The notes: generated by a model not told the origin, from the sequence alone. A stretch of DNA of 64,000 bases from Nucisporomicrobium flavum (GCF_016464385.1 NZ_JADMLH010000008.1:1-64000); one strand, 5' to 3'; counted from the first letter of the stretch, positions 24,858 through 33,514 are shown. Translations and numbers: made by a program.

Positions 24858-25379
24858 CGGTACTCCCGGCGTCTACGAGGCGAGACCGGCCTGTCCCCGT
24901 TCCGGATCGAGGTCACCAAGCAGGGCCGCACGCCGAAGACCGAATGCCGCTCCGTGACCACGGAGCAGGCGCCGGATGATGTCGCCGACCGCCTACGCCT
25001 CGACTCCGATAACGCCACGGTCGTGCGCCGCGAGAACTGGTACTTCGCCGACGATGAGCCCGTCCAGGTCGGCGTCACGTACATCCCCGTTGCCGTAGCC
25101 GGCGACTCACCGCTTGCGTCCGCGAAGACGCTCGGCAAGGGCAGCATCTACGCCCGGTTCGAAGAACTCGGCTACCCCATCGCCCGCATTCGGGAAGAGA
25201 TCTCCGCACGCATGCCCAACCCGGAGGAGATGGCAGCTCTTGGCATGCCGCCCGGTGTTCCTGTGATCGAGGTTCTGCACACCGGCTTCGATGAGCAGCG
25301 CCGGCCTTTCGAGGTCACGCGGTTCGTCATGCGCGGCGACCTCAACGGCCTGGACTACGACATGCCCGTTGAAGACTGA
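24858..25379 (+). pseudogene. UTRA-domain regulator missing its DNA-binding domain
   Basis: From 24858 the plus strand encodes 173 residues beginning RYSRRLRGETG, then FRIEVTKQGRTPKTECRSV, RRENWYFADDEPVQ, ISARMPNPEE and VIEVLHTGFDE, the UTRA effector domain of GntR/HutC regulators, to the stop at 25379. The winged-helix half that should precede it is replaced by integrase sequence, so the gene was cut by the same deletion. The same domain occurs in the gene at 26323-27273. Confidence 0.85.
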
Positions 25380-25393
25380 GGAGAAGGCACGAG

Positions 25394-26323
25394 ATGAGCC
25401 GCAGCAGCCTGGCAAGGCTCGCCCTACTCGCTCTGCTCTGGGGATCCGGGTTCCTCTGGATCAAGCTCGCCCTACGCGGCTTCACTCCGACCCAGATCGT
25501 GCTCGTCCGGCTCACTCTCGACACGCTGGTCCTCGCCCCGATCGCCCTCGCTCGCGGCATGCGAATTCCTGCCGGCCGCATGACGTGGATGCACCTCTTC
25601 GTCGCGGCGCTGGTCGCTAACGCCATCCCGTACACGCTTTTCGGGGTCGGCGAACGCACGGTGGGGTCGAACGTCGCGGGTGTCATCAACGCCACCACCC
25701 CGCTTTGGACCGTGCTCGTCTCGTTCCTCGCCGGCACGGACCGCACGGTGAACTGGCGACGCGGCGCCGGCCTCGCACTGGGCTTCGCCGGCACGGTCCT
25801 GATCTTCACTCCGTGGGAGTCCGCCAACGAGATCGCCAGCTGGGGTGGCGTGGCCATCCTGGCAGCATCGGCCAGCTACGGAATCTCCTACGTCTACATG
25901 GGCAAATTCCTTACCAACAGGGGAGTTCCGCCGATCATGTTGTCCGCATCACAACTCGCGGCCGGCGCCATCCTGATGCTGCTTGCCCTGCCGTTCGGCG
26001 GCTTGGTCGCACCGCACTGGCGGCTCGACGCGATCGGGAGCTTGGTGATCCTCGGCGTCTTCGGGACCGGCCTGGCGTACGTGCTCAACTATCGCCTCAT
26101 CGCCGATGAGGGGCCGACCGTTGCATCCACGACGACGTACCTGCTGCCGCTCGTCGCCGTTGCCCTCGGAGCTCTGGTGGTGCACGAGAAGGTGACCCTG
26201 CCGATGGTTGCGGGCATGGTGGTGGTCCTGGCTGGCGTAGCTCTGGTCCAGCGGCGCAGCAACCAAACCCCAGCGACGGAATCCGGCGTCCGCGAGATCG
26301 ATATCGCGCGGGGAAGTGATTGA
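25394..26323 (+). CDS. EamA/DMT-superfamily exporter
   Basis: A 309-aa protein with about ten membrane helices in two EamA repeats; the first repeat has the LALLWGSGFLWIKLAL opening and the second ends with the conserved PLVAVALGALVVHEKVT. Members export small metabolites or drugs. GGAGAAGG lies 7 bases before the ATG. It starts 15 bp after the truncated UTRA gene and its stop overlaps the ATG of the XRE-UTRA gene (TGATG), so three genes formed an operon. The UTRA partners suggest that the exporter's substrate is the ligand sensed. Confidence 0.9.
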   Translation: MSRSSLARLALLALLWGSGFLWIKLALRGFTPTQIVLVRLTLDTLVLAPIALARGMRIPAGRMTWMHLFVAALVANAIPYTLFGVGERTVGSNVAGVINATTPLWTVLVSFLAGTDRTVNWRRGAGLALGFAGTVLIFTPWESANEIASWGGVAILAASASYGISYVYMGKFLTNRGVPPIMLSASQLAAGAILMLLALPFGGLVAPHWRLDAIGSLVILGVFGTGLAYVLNYRLIADEGPTVASTTTYLLPLVAVALGALVVHEKVTLPMVAGMVVVLAGVALVQRRSNQTPATESGVREIDIARGSD

Positions 26324-27273
26324 TGGTCACGGTAGATCCCCGGTTCCCCCACCTCTTGAAGGATCTACGCCATGATCGGGGCCTGTCGCTGCGAGAACTC
26401 GCGCATCTGGTGCACTACTCCCACACGTACCTTTAGGATATCGAGTCCGGCCACAAGTTGCCCAGCCCGGAGTTTGCCCGATCGCTCGACACAGCGCTAT
26501 CGGCACGTGGCATGCTCACGGAGCTGGTGACCGAAGAGGCTGACGTTCATCCCGTCGACCACAGTCCGCTTACCGCGGCGATGCAGGTACTCGACACCAA
26601 CCGGCCGCAGGTCGCCGAGATTGCCCGACTGAGCTGGTCGGCGCCCGGCGACCACCAGGCCCGCGCCGAGGCGGCCCAATGGGCACGGTTCGCCAGTTGG
26701 CTCTACGACACGTTCGTCCGCAACCGGCCAGCCTTGAGACGGCTCGGGGCACAGCGCTACTCCCGCCGTATGCGGGAGGAGACAGGGGCGTCGCCCTTTC
26801 GGATGGAAGTCAGTCAGCAGGGCCGCACGCCACATGCGGAATGTCGCTCTGTCAGCCAGCAGCCGGCGCCACCAGACATCGCCCGCCGGCTGATGATCGA
26901 ACCTCTCACCGTGGTCGTCTGCCGCGAAAACCGCTACTACGCCGACGGCGAACCGGTACAGAACGGCACCACCTACATCCCGATCGGCGTCGCCGGCACC
27001 GACTCGCACGTCACGACGAAGGCGCTTGGCCGTGCGTCTCTCTACTCCCGATTCGAAGAACTGGGATACGACGTTGCTCGTGTTCGGGAGCAAGTCTCGA
27101 CCCGTCTACCAACGCCGGACGAGTCAGCAAGCTTGAAGATCCCGCCGGGTGTACCAGTCCTGGAGATCCTGCACACCAGCTATGACGACCTCGGCCGGCC
27201 GTTCGAGGTCACCCGCTTCACGATCCGAGCCGACCTCACTGTCCTCGATTACGAGTTGACTGTGGACGACTAA
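26323..27273 (+). pseudogene. XRE helix-turn-helix plus UTRA regulator interrupted by an amber codon
   Basis: In frame from ATG 26323: LLKDLRHDRGLSLRELAHLV then YSHTYL, TAG at 26434-26436, then DIESGHKLPSPEFARSLD. XRE proteins of actinobacteria read YSHxYLWDIE here, so a single TGG-to-TAG change removed Trp38. After a linker, residues from about 150 form a full UTRA domain (RYSRRMREETG... to 27273). The joining of an XRE reader head to a UTRA sensor is itself unusual. A GTG/ATG restart (ATG at 26512 or a start near 26458) would lack the DNA-binding part. Confidence 0.85.
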
Positions 27274-27387
27274 TCAGCCGTCTGCCCCCATCCAGCTGAC
27301 ATCCTGGGACGCCTGATCGCGCTTCCGAGAGGAGACCATTGTCGGGCCGATGAGCAACGGATATGAGTGGAGTAGGGGTCGACTTCG

Positions 27388-27720
27388 ATGATGCGGAACG
27401 AGCTAATGAGGCAGCTTGCCGTACTGCCAGAGGACACGCTCATCGGCGTGCAGCTCGGCGACCAACACGTCGACGCCACCCGGCTCGTGCCGTGGGGTGA
27501 TGAAGGTTTCGTAGACGTTCAATGCCATGCAGCCGACCTGCTGCAGGTCCATCGGGAGTGGAAGATGCCAGCGCATCAGCGAGAACGGATCATCGTCGCG
27601 GCCAGCACCGTGAGCCCATCCGCACGGCGTTCGATAATGGCGGAGCTGCTCACGGCGCGGGAGACCATGGCTCTCCAACTTGAGCCCGGAAGGTGGTTCT
27701 TGCCCGGCACGCCGCCTTAA
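27388..27720 (+). CDS. Small hypothetical protein (110 aa)
   Basis: MMRNELMRQLAVLPEDTLIG, then QLGDQHVDATRLVPWGDEGF, with mixed helical and beta character. No family recognised. Coding bias is good and the frame is isolated between the XRE-UTRA pseudogene and a convergent hairpin. Starts at ATG 27388 or 27391; the ribosome site is weak. Confidence 0.55.
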   Translation: MMRNELMRQLAVLPEDTLIGVQLGDQHVDATRLVPWGDEGFVDVQCHAADLLQVHREWKMPAHQRERIIVAASTVSPSARRSIMAELLTARETMALQLEPGRWFLPGTPP

Positions 27721-27850
27721 GGGCCAAAATGACCCGCTTAGCAGGCCGCTCGCGCCGCCCGGCAGGGCCGGCCCGATCCGCGCCACCCGCCGACGGCTCC
27801 GCCTCTGGCGGGCGGGTTCAGCCTGCGGCACGCGCGAGCAACATACGAAA

Positions 27851-27883
27851 GCTCCGGCTCCCTTCGGCGTGAAGAGCCGGAGC
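27851..27883. terminator. 10-bp hairpin, probable bidirectional terminator
   Basis: GCTCCGGCTC (27851-27860) pairs perfectly with GAGCCGGAGC (27874-27883), loop 13 bases. It stands between the plus-strand gene ending at 27720 and the minus-strand subtilase gene ending at 28100. No U-tract. Confidence 0.6.
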
Positions 27884-27972
27884 AACAAGTTGCAACATAT
27901 AGTCCTCGCCGGGCGGGCGGCTCCCAGGATGGCTTGCGAGGGTAGTTCCCTTTGGTGGTGTGATAGGTGCCT

Positions 27973-28046
27973 AAGTCATCCCGGTTGCCTGCCTGAAGGG
28001 ATACCAGCCCACCGCAACGGCGAGGCCCAGGCGACCGGGATGACTT
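27973..28046. repeat. 19-bp inverted repeat with 36-base loop
   Basis: AAGTCATCCCGGTTGCCTG (27973-27991) and CAGGCGACCGGGATGACTT (28028-28046) match in 18 of 19 positions. It lies 53 bp beyond the subtilase stop. It could terminate that operon, but the long arms with a large loop also resemble the ends of a small non-autonomous element. Confidence 0.65.
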
Positions 28047-28099
28047 ATCTGGCTATGACCGTGTGGTGGCCTCCAGCGGTGAACGTAAACAACTGGGAA

Positions 28100-30343
28100 C
28101 TATCTGATGCGGATCGGAACCTCAACGATTGGCTCAATGGCCTCAAGGTAAGTCGCGTAGGCCTGGAGCACCCGGTCGTAAATGTCAGTCTCGTTGCGAT
28201 TCTGAACTGTTATCACCAAGGCGTAGCGTACGCGGTCGGCACTGATCCTATATCCAGTGCCACCTTCCCGAGCGACATAGTGGATATCGAATACTGGCCG
28301 AACTAGGGAACTTCCGTTATGGCGTTGCGTTCGATGTAACACTGTCTCCCACTTGTAAGCGGTCCTTCTTTGGTCCTGCTCCGTCTCGTAATCCTTGCTC
28401 CGAAAGAAGGCGGCCGTCTTTGGATGAGCTGCCCCGTCTTCGAAGTTGTCGGCGTTCGGTCGGAAGAAGACCTCCAGACCAGCTCTAGTGTAATTTCCTG
28501 GATCTTGTGGGTCGACGCCGGTTGCGTAGCAAATTGTTGCCGTAATAGTCGTACGACCCTTAAGCTCTTCGTCGGGAAGGGGTATTGGAGCCCGGAGGAC
28601 TTGCGCCGGCGAGAGTTCGCCTTGATATACAACCCGCAAGACGCCATCGTCGCACTCGACTATCTGTCGAACGCTGGGCGCCACACGGCCCCAACCTACG
28701 TGAGCAGGGCCTGCCGTATGTTGTTCGGTGGTATGAACAAGCAACGCCTTAAGAGCCAAGGGAGACAATCTGTCGCCGAAGTGCGCACGTACGCCAGCGG
28801 CAAGCCGAAGTGCAGCAGGTGCCGCGAAGCTAGTTCCGCCCGTGGGCGTAGGTCGACTCCCTTGAGACGACAGTACATAGAATGGCTCTCTAGGGCATCC
28901 CCCGAACGCTAGGAGATCTGGCTTAACGATCCCAGGTCGCCGCCCCGGACCAATCGAACTGTAGGACGCACGCTGCCAACCCGGTCGAGAGCTGTCTGCT
29001 GCACCAACGGCTAGGCCGTTCACGGTGTCGCTCGGTACCTGCACGCGCGCGTTGCCCGAGGCTATATCAAGTTCTCCGGTATTGCCGACAGCAAAGGTCG
29101 CCACAGTATTTCCGTCGGACAGGAACTGGTCCAGTACCGCCGTCCACGGATGGACCTCGTCGTCTTCAATGGGGCATGCGGGGCCCAAGCTAAAATTTAC
29201 GAACTGGTGTCTACGCTGGGCCAGAACGCTTTCAATTCGATGTAGGACATCGTAGAGCTCCAGTGGATTCTGGTTCACGTCGCCGTCGAGCACCCGGTAA
29301 TGGTCGACAATCCCGAAGGGGCGGGGTGCTGGTGTTCCTGGCTCTAGAGGGCCGAAAAGCACCGCGGACGTTACACCATTGCCGTGCTCAACATAGTCAC
29401 TCTCTGCCTTGCCGAGGCCTGGGGTCTCATGACGATTGGTCCATCGCGAAACGGAGGCCTTGTCGGAGCTTCCACCGTCGAAGACGGCGATTCGAAGATC
29501 GGGATCTACCGGGTCCTCGTCGGGAAGGGGGCATTCGTCCTTGGAGGGTGGACCGAAGGAGCGTTCGATGGGCTGAATTATCCGTAGACGTGGGATCGGG
29601 CGAGCGACGCGTAGGAATGAAAAGAGAGCCAGTTGCTCCAAGTCTTCCCGTTGGGCGTGTACCGGCATGAAGCATAATCCGCCGGCGAAGAGCGCACGTT
29701 GAGTGTCAGCCTCCACTCCAAGTTGAGCTGCATATCGCACGAAGCCCCGCACAATGTGACGAGACGAAGGCAGGTCGGTAGCGTGCAACACGACCTCGAA
29801 GAATTCGCTGTCAGCGTCCGGGTCTTCGTTTGAGCCTGCTGGCGGAAGACGGAGGCGTTCGGTGACATCGGGAAAGCGCAGAGACTCAACACGCGTTAGC
29901 TGATCACCGCTGGGTCCCGGCGGGGCTCCGGCGTGTAGGAGCTCGGCCCACTCTTCGAAATCCTCTCTTTGTCCTGCGATGAAGATTTCGTTCGATGGTG
30001 AAGGTCCCGGTTCACCAGCCTTGGTCCACTTCTCAGGAGTTATTGTTACCGGCCGACTACCAACAGCTCTCAGATGGAACTCTTCTAGCAACCGATCAGG
30101 GAAGTACGACTTCGCGATCCATTCGGGGTGGAGAGTCAAAAGCCCAACGGATTCCCCGTTCGGACATGCCTCATCGGGCAGATCAGCCATGGCCTGCGTG
30201 AGGGTGTCAAGTTGTGAGGAGAGCCGTGTGCGAGCCTCTTCCGGGCTGTAAGACGAGCGCTTATTCGGTGCTCCTCCTGACAGTACGACCGGTTCCATCA
30301 ACCGTTCCCCGTAACCGAGAAGAAACCGCGGTCTTTCCGGCAT
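28100..30343 (-). CDS. ietS: Subtilisin-like serine protease of an IetAS-type defence pair
   Basis: A 747-aa protein with no signal peptide, so it acts inside the cell. An N-terminal region of about 280 residues of unknown fold precedes an S8 peptidase domain: Asp289 (IAVFDGG), His320 (EHGNGV), oxyanion Asn421 (AVGNTG) and Ser505 (GGTSFAAP). A C-terminal beta-rich part (about 570-747) follows. Paired with the AAA ATPase gene 2 bp upstream, it matches the IetA/IetS arrangement known from Agrobacterium plasmid maintenance and from anti-phage screens. Activation of the protease on phage infection is inferred. Moderate GC, lower than the chromosome. Confidence 0.88.
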   Translation of the reverse strand: MPERPRFLLGYGERLMEPVVLSGGAPNKRSSYSPEEARTRLSSQLDTLTQAMADLPDEACPNGESVGLLTLHPEWIAKSYFPDRLLEEFHLRAVGSRPVTITPEKWTKAGEPGPSPSNEIFIAGQREDFEEWAELLHAGAPPGPSGDQLTRVESLRFPDVTERLRLPPAGSNEDPDADSEFFEVVLHATDLPSSRHIVRGFVRYAAQLGVEADTQRALFAGGLCFMPVHAQREDLEQLALFSFLRVARPIPRLRIIQPIERSFGPPSKDECPLPDEDPVDPDLRIAVFDGGSSDKASVSRWTNRHETPGLGKAESDYVEHGNGVTSAVLFGPLEPGTPAPRPFGIVDHYRVLDGDVNQNPLELYDVLHRIESVLAQRRHQFVNFSLGPACPIEDDEVHPWTAVLDQFLSDGNTVATFAVGNTGELDIASGNARVQVPSDTVNGLAVGAADSSRPGWQRASYSSIGPGRRPGIVKPDLLAFGGCPREPFYVLSSQGSRPTPTGGTSFAAPAALRLAAGVRAHFGDRLSPLALKALLVHTTEQHTAGPAHVGWGRVAPSVRQIVECDDGVLRVVYQGELSPAQVLRAPIPLPDEELKGRTTITATICYATGVDPQDPGNYTRAGLEVFFRPNADNFEDGAAHPKTAAFFRSKDYETEQDQRRTAYKWETVLHRTQRHNGSSLVRPVFDIHYVAREGGTGYRISADRVRYALVITVQNRNETDIYDRVLQAYATYLEAIEPIVEVPIRIR

Positions 30344-30345
30344 CG

Positions 30346-31482
30346 CTACGCCTCCGCTCTATCGCTGTTGAGCCGCTTCCGAATGGTGTCACGACTAACA
30401 CCTGTGAGCCTCTGTGTCTGCCTCTGTGACACCGTGCCGGTCTTGCTAAGTGCAATGGCTATGTCTATTTGGTCAGTTTTTCTGAGACTTTTGACTCTAT
30501 CTTCAACAATGACCTCTAGGGTCTTCACCAGATCGATGTCGGCGACCGCCGCTTTGCGCTTCGCCGTCATCACAAGGCGCTCTACGTCGCTATAAGAGCT
30601 ACCAGCGAGGCAAATCGCTAAGGCGGTAAGCAAGCTAGCGTCTTGCGCTTCGTCGCCAATTAGCTGCTGCAGGGATGCCATAATGCCATCGAAGTCAGGG
30701 AGGGGAAATTCGACGATGTGCTCAAACCTTCTCCATACAGCTGGATCCAACAGGTCCGGATGATTAGTTGCCGCCAACAAAAGCGAGCTATCCGGCCAGT
30801 CGTCAATCTCCTGCAACAGCACCGTTACGAGGCGTTTGAGCTCTCCAATCTCGGTTGCATCGTCACGCCTCTTGGCTACTGCATCAAGCTCGTCCAGTAG
30901 AAGGACGCAGGGTCCAGACTTCGCATAGTCAAGAACCCTTCGAACGTTCACGCCCGTGCGACCAAGGAAGCTGCTCATGACCGCGGAAAGGTCCAAAACC
31001 AGCAGCGGTAGTGATAGCTCGTCAGCGAGCCACTTGCTTGCCAGAGTTTTTCCCACTCCGGGCGGTCCTACGAACAAGGCTGTTCGGCTCGGCTTAAGAC
31101 CAGCCGCTAGGAGCCGATCTCTATGTAAGCGCTCATCACGAAGGTCACGGAGCTGCGTACCAACCGTTTCGCTAAGGACTGGTCGTACTTCAGGCCCTGC
31201 CATGTCGTGCCGCAACAGGGGCAGCCTGCTGTCCAAATCAACAGGGGCCGGAGCAGCCGTCGTGCCCCGCAGAGGCGCCGACCGACTTGGGTTCGCCCGA
31301 AGCAAGCTCAGCAGCTCTGCTGCAAGGGGGGGACGTCGAGACGTGTATCGCCGGGCAAGCCGATGGATGTACTGCTGCATGTCCTGCTCGCGTCCAGCAA
31401 GGGCAAGTCGAGCTAGCTGGACTAGATCGGGACCAACATCCACAACGTTGTCCAACACCGGGTTTTCGTTAGCCGCTACCAC
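30346..31482 (-). CDS. ietA: AAA ATPase of an IetAS-type defence pair
   Basis: A 378-aa protein. A helical N-terminal part (1-125) precedes an AAA domain with Walker A GPPGVGKT (139-146), Walker B LLLDELD (194-200), sensor AATN (237-240) and an arginine-finger-like RRF (251-253). The last 50 residues end in a predicted helix-turn-helix (TVSQRQTQRLTGVSRDTIRK). It is the upstream gene of a two-gene operon with the subtilase. In IetAS the ATPase is thought to restrain or direct the protease. It lies 470 bp from the outer att copy. Confidence 0.88.
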   Translation of the reverse strand: MVAANENPVLDNVVDVGPDLVQLARLALAGREQDMQQYIHRLARRYTSRRPPLAAELLSLLRANPSRSAPLRGTTAAPAPVDLDSRLPLLRHDMAGPEVRPVLSETVGTQLRDLRDERLHRDRLLAAGLKPSRTALFVGPPGVGKTLASKWLADELSLPLLVLDLSAVMSSFLGRTGVNVRRVLDYAKSGPCVLLLDELDAVAKRRDDATEIGELKRLVTVLLQEIDDWPDSSLLLAATNHPDLLDPAVWRRFEHIVEFPLPDFDGIMASLQQLIGDEAQDASLLTALAICLAGSSYSDVERLVMTAKRKAAVADIDLVKTLEVIVEDRVKSLRKTDQIDIAIALSKTGTVSQRQTQRLTGVSRDTIRKRLNSDRAEA

Positions 31483-31951
31483 GTAAAGATCCTACGCTGG
31501 AGTGGACTAAAAAGTCGATCGAATCACCCAGGCTGGCCCGGCGCCTTCCGTCCAGTAGCGTTGCGGTGGGGGAAGCTGCAGGCTTGCACCACTCGTCTGG
31601 TCGTCCCAGTCTCTGACCGCCGGTGGGCTTGGGCACCCGGGCTCGCATGCTGTTGCGTCGTGAAGTGCCGGCTAGGTGACCGAGAGATGGTGATCGCGTT
31701 GGAGCACGGGCATCATCCGCCACCAGCGGAGTACAACAACGCATCCCACCGCAGGGCCCACCATCCCGCCGCGTCGATGCGCTGGGTTGCCCTCGAAGGT
31801 TCGATCGCCGAAATCGGCACTAATCCATAGGTTCACGGTCGGTAAGGCCGGGCCTAGATCGACTCACAGCGTCAGGGCGCTCGGCTCCGGCAAGTGTGCG
31901 GCAAAGAAGGCAGAGGCTCAGACGTTGTGCCTGGCCAAAGGCGTATGCGGC
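31483..31951. other. Upstream region of the ietAS pair, no gene
   Basis: About 470 bp between ietA and att copy 3. Promoter DNA for the minus-strand operon is expected near 31490-31540. No other gene or repeat is recognised. Confidence 0.45.
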
Positions 31952-32013
31952 CCGGTCTTGGAAACCGGTGAGGCGTTCCGCGTCTCCGTGGGTTCGAATC
32001 CCACGCCCTCCGC
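31952..32013 (+). repeat. att copy 3 (outer end of the island)
   Basis: Matches 2469-2530 in 61 of 62 bases; the single change turns CTTGAAA into CTTGGAA in the anticodon loop. It is followed by native chromosomal DNA. No acceptor 5' half is present, so it is not a tRNA gene. Confidence 0.9.
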
Positions 32014-32056
32014 CGAACCACCAGGGCAGGCCCATTCTGAGCTCCGCCCATGCCGC

Positions 32057-32374
32057 TCAGGCCAGCGGCGACCCGGCGACCGGATCGAGCAGCACTTCCT
32101 CGACGGCCACGATGTCGCCGACGTCGAAGCCCCGCATGTCTGCCGCCAGTTCGGGGCTCGCCAGGTAGGCGGTTATGAAGTCGGCCGGGGTGGTGCCCTC
32201 CCGGAACGAGAGCAGGGCGAGCAAGCGGTGCGCTCCGGCCTGGTGATCGGTCCAGAAGCCGTGCACGGTCACGCCGAACGAGGGCATGCTGGTGAGATGC
32301 CGCGGCCAGTGCACGGTGGCGTATCGCTGGAGGGTTTCTGCCGTACGCAGGGTGTAGATCCTGAGCTGATACAT
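32057..32374 (-). CDS. NIPSNAP-family protein
   Basis: A 105-aa single-domain protein. YQLRIYTLRTAETLQRYATV, then PSFGVTVHGFWTD and HRLLALLSFREG are the ferredoxin-like dimeric alpha/beta-barrel pattern of NIPSNAP proteins. Function is undefined; many are small-molecule binders. The gene follows the SnoaL-like gene by 12 bp on the same strand and they are probably one operon, facing the TetR gene. Confidence 0.85.
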   Translation of the reverse strand: MYQLRIYTLRTAETLQRYATVHWPRHLTSMPSFGVTVHGFWTDHQAGAHRLLALLSFREGTTPADFITAYLASPELAADMRGFDVGDIVAVEEVLLDPVAGSPLA

Positions 32375-32386
32375 GTGGGAGTCCGC

Positions 32387-32845
32387 TCAGGCCGTCCCGG
32401 CGGCCCCGGTCGCCGCCTTGAAGTCGGGCGGGACGCCGATTTGAGCGAGCAACACATTCGCTGCGTTGTAACAGTCGAACCTTTCGATTTTTCCGTCCCG
32501 GAGAAACCAGAGATCCGCCGTCGGTACGTCGATCCGGTTACCGGTGGGCGGGATTTCGCCGGCCGGGGTCGGGAATGCGCCGAGATGCGTTCCCTGGATG
32601 CGGAGTTCCACGGCGACGACATCACCGAGCGCGTGCACTTCGAGCAGCTCACGGTGGACGTCCGGGAAGACGCCGGCGAAGCCCTTCACAGCGTGAGGAA
32701 TCTCGTCCCCGCGGAAGGTCAACGCATTCGGCATGTCGTTGAACGTGCCGTCCTCGGCGAACAGGGCGCGGAAACCGTCCGCGTCGAGAACGTTTCCTTC
32801 TGCCAGCCGATAGGCCTCGCGAACAACCTTTTCGTTGCTTCTCAT
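32387..32845 (-). CDS. SnoaL-like / NTF2-fold protein
   Basis: A 152-aa cone-shaped alpha+beta-barrel protein: helix VVREAYRLAEG, DADGFRALFAEDGTF, then HALGDVVAVELRIQGTH and FLRDGKIERFDCYN. The family contains polyketide cyclases and ester-forming enzymes but also many of unknown role. It is first in the operon with the NIPSNAP gene and is divergent from TetR, with a GACCGTACGGTC operator 22 bp upstream, so TetR repression is likely. Confidence 0.85.
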   Translation of the reverse strand: MRSNEKVVREAYRLAEGNVLDADGFRALFAEDGTFNDMPNALTFRGDEIPHAVKGFAGVFPDVHRELLEVHALGDVVAVELRIQGTHLGAFPTPAGEIPPTGNRIDVPTADLWFLRDGKIERFDCYNAANVLLAQIGVPPDFKAATGAAGTA

Positions 32846-32867
32846 GGGGCCACGCTAGCAGGTTTTT

Positions 32868-32879
32868 GACCGTACGGTC
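32868..32879. promoter_or_regulatory. TetR operator candidate
   Basis: GACCGTACGGTC is a perfect 12-bp palindrome midway in the 54-bp gap between the divergent SnoaL-like and tetR starts. The core is repeated once more at 33554-33564, past the end of tetR. Confidence 0.75.
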
Positions 32880-32899
32880 CATAACGTAGGCTTGCTCAC

Positions 32900-33514
32900 A
32901 TGGCCCGGCCCCGCAAGTTCGTCGAGAGTGATGTCGTCAGCAGCGCCAGTGAGGTGTTCGCCGTGCACGGGCTTGCCGCTGCGACGCTCGACGACCTCGT
33001 CCGGGCGACCGGGCTGGGGAAGCAGAGCTTGTACAACGCGTTCGGCGGGAAGCGGGAATTGTTCTTCCGGGCGCTCTCCGAGGACCGGGAGGAGGCGACC
33101 CGGGCCGTCTCGGAAGCGCTCGGGCACGACGACGCCTCGCCGCTGGACCGCATCCGGGGTCACCTGCTCACGATGGCGATCGAGTTCAGCAGCAGTGACC
33201 GGCGCGTCTCGCTGACCACCCGCGCGCTGGTCGAATCCACCGGCGAGGCGGATCCACTGTCGACGGCCACGAAGGACGGCATCGAGCAGCTCGCCGGGGT
33301 CTATGCGCAATGCCTGGAACATGCGCGGGACAGCGGCGAGATCCCGGAGGACGCGAACGTGCAATCGCTCGCGATGTACTTCGTCGCCGTCACCCGGGGG
33401 ATGGAGCTGCTCGGCCGCGCCGGTGTCGGCCGCGCCGTTCTCACCGCGGTCGCCCTGGACGCGCTTCGCGCGCTGCACGGTCAGCGGATGGAAGAGGCCG
33501 ACGAGCGCCCGTGA
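32900..33514 (+). CDS. TetR-family transcriptional repressor
   Basis: A 204-aa protein. The N-terminal helix-turn-helix spans about 10-55 (SASEVFAVHGLAAATLDDLV, GLGKQSLYNAFGGKRELFF). The C-terminal part resembles the TetR_C ligand and dimer domain. Divergent from the SnoaL-like/NIPSNAP operon with a palindromic operator between, so it probably represses that operon and itself. Confidence 0.9.
   Translation: MARPRKFVESDVVSSASEVFAVHGLAAATLDDLVRATGLGKQSLYNAFGGKRELFFRALSEDREEATRAVSEALGHDDASPLDRIRGHLLTMAIEFSSSDRRVSLTTRALVESTGEADPLSTATKDGIEQLAGVYAQCLEHARDSGEIPEDANVQSLAMYFVAVTRGMELLGRAGVGRAVLTAVALDALRALHGQRMEEADERP

Larger units (their letters stand above)
21565..32013. mobile_element. Element B: decayed integrative element carrying IetAS-type defence genes
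   Basis: Bounded by two copies of the tRNA-Ser 3' repeat. It retains a truncated integrase (23868-24857), a third integrase scrap (21771-21935), a headless UTRA regulator, an EamA transporter, an XRE-UTRA gene with an amber codon and the AAA/subtilase pair. No excisionase, replication or transfer gene remains, so it cannot move alone; element A's integrase is similar enough that it might act on the shared att sequence. Its outer att copy has one mutation, in line with greater age. Confidence 0.8.

Noticed and set aside
27680..28306. 208-codon plus-strand frame between the small hypothetical gene and the subtilase gene
   Set aside because: It runs through two hairpins and into the antisense of the subtilase gene, with no start signal.
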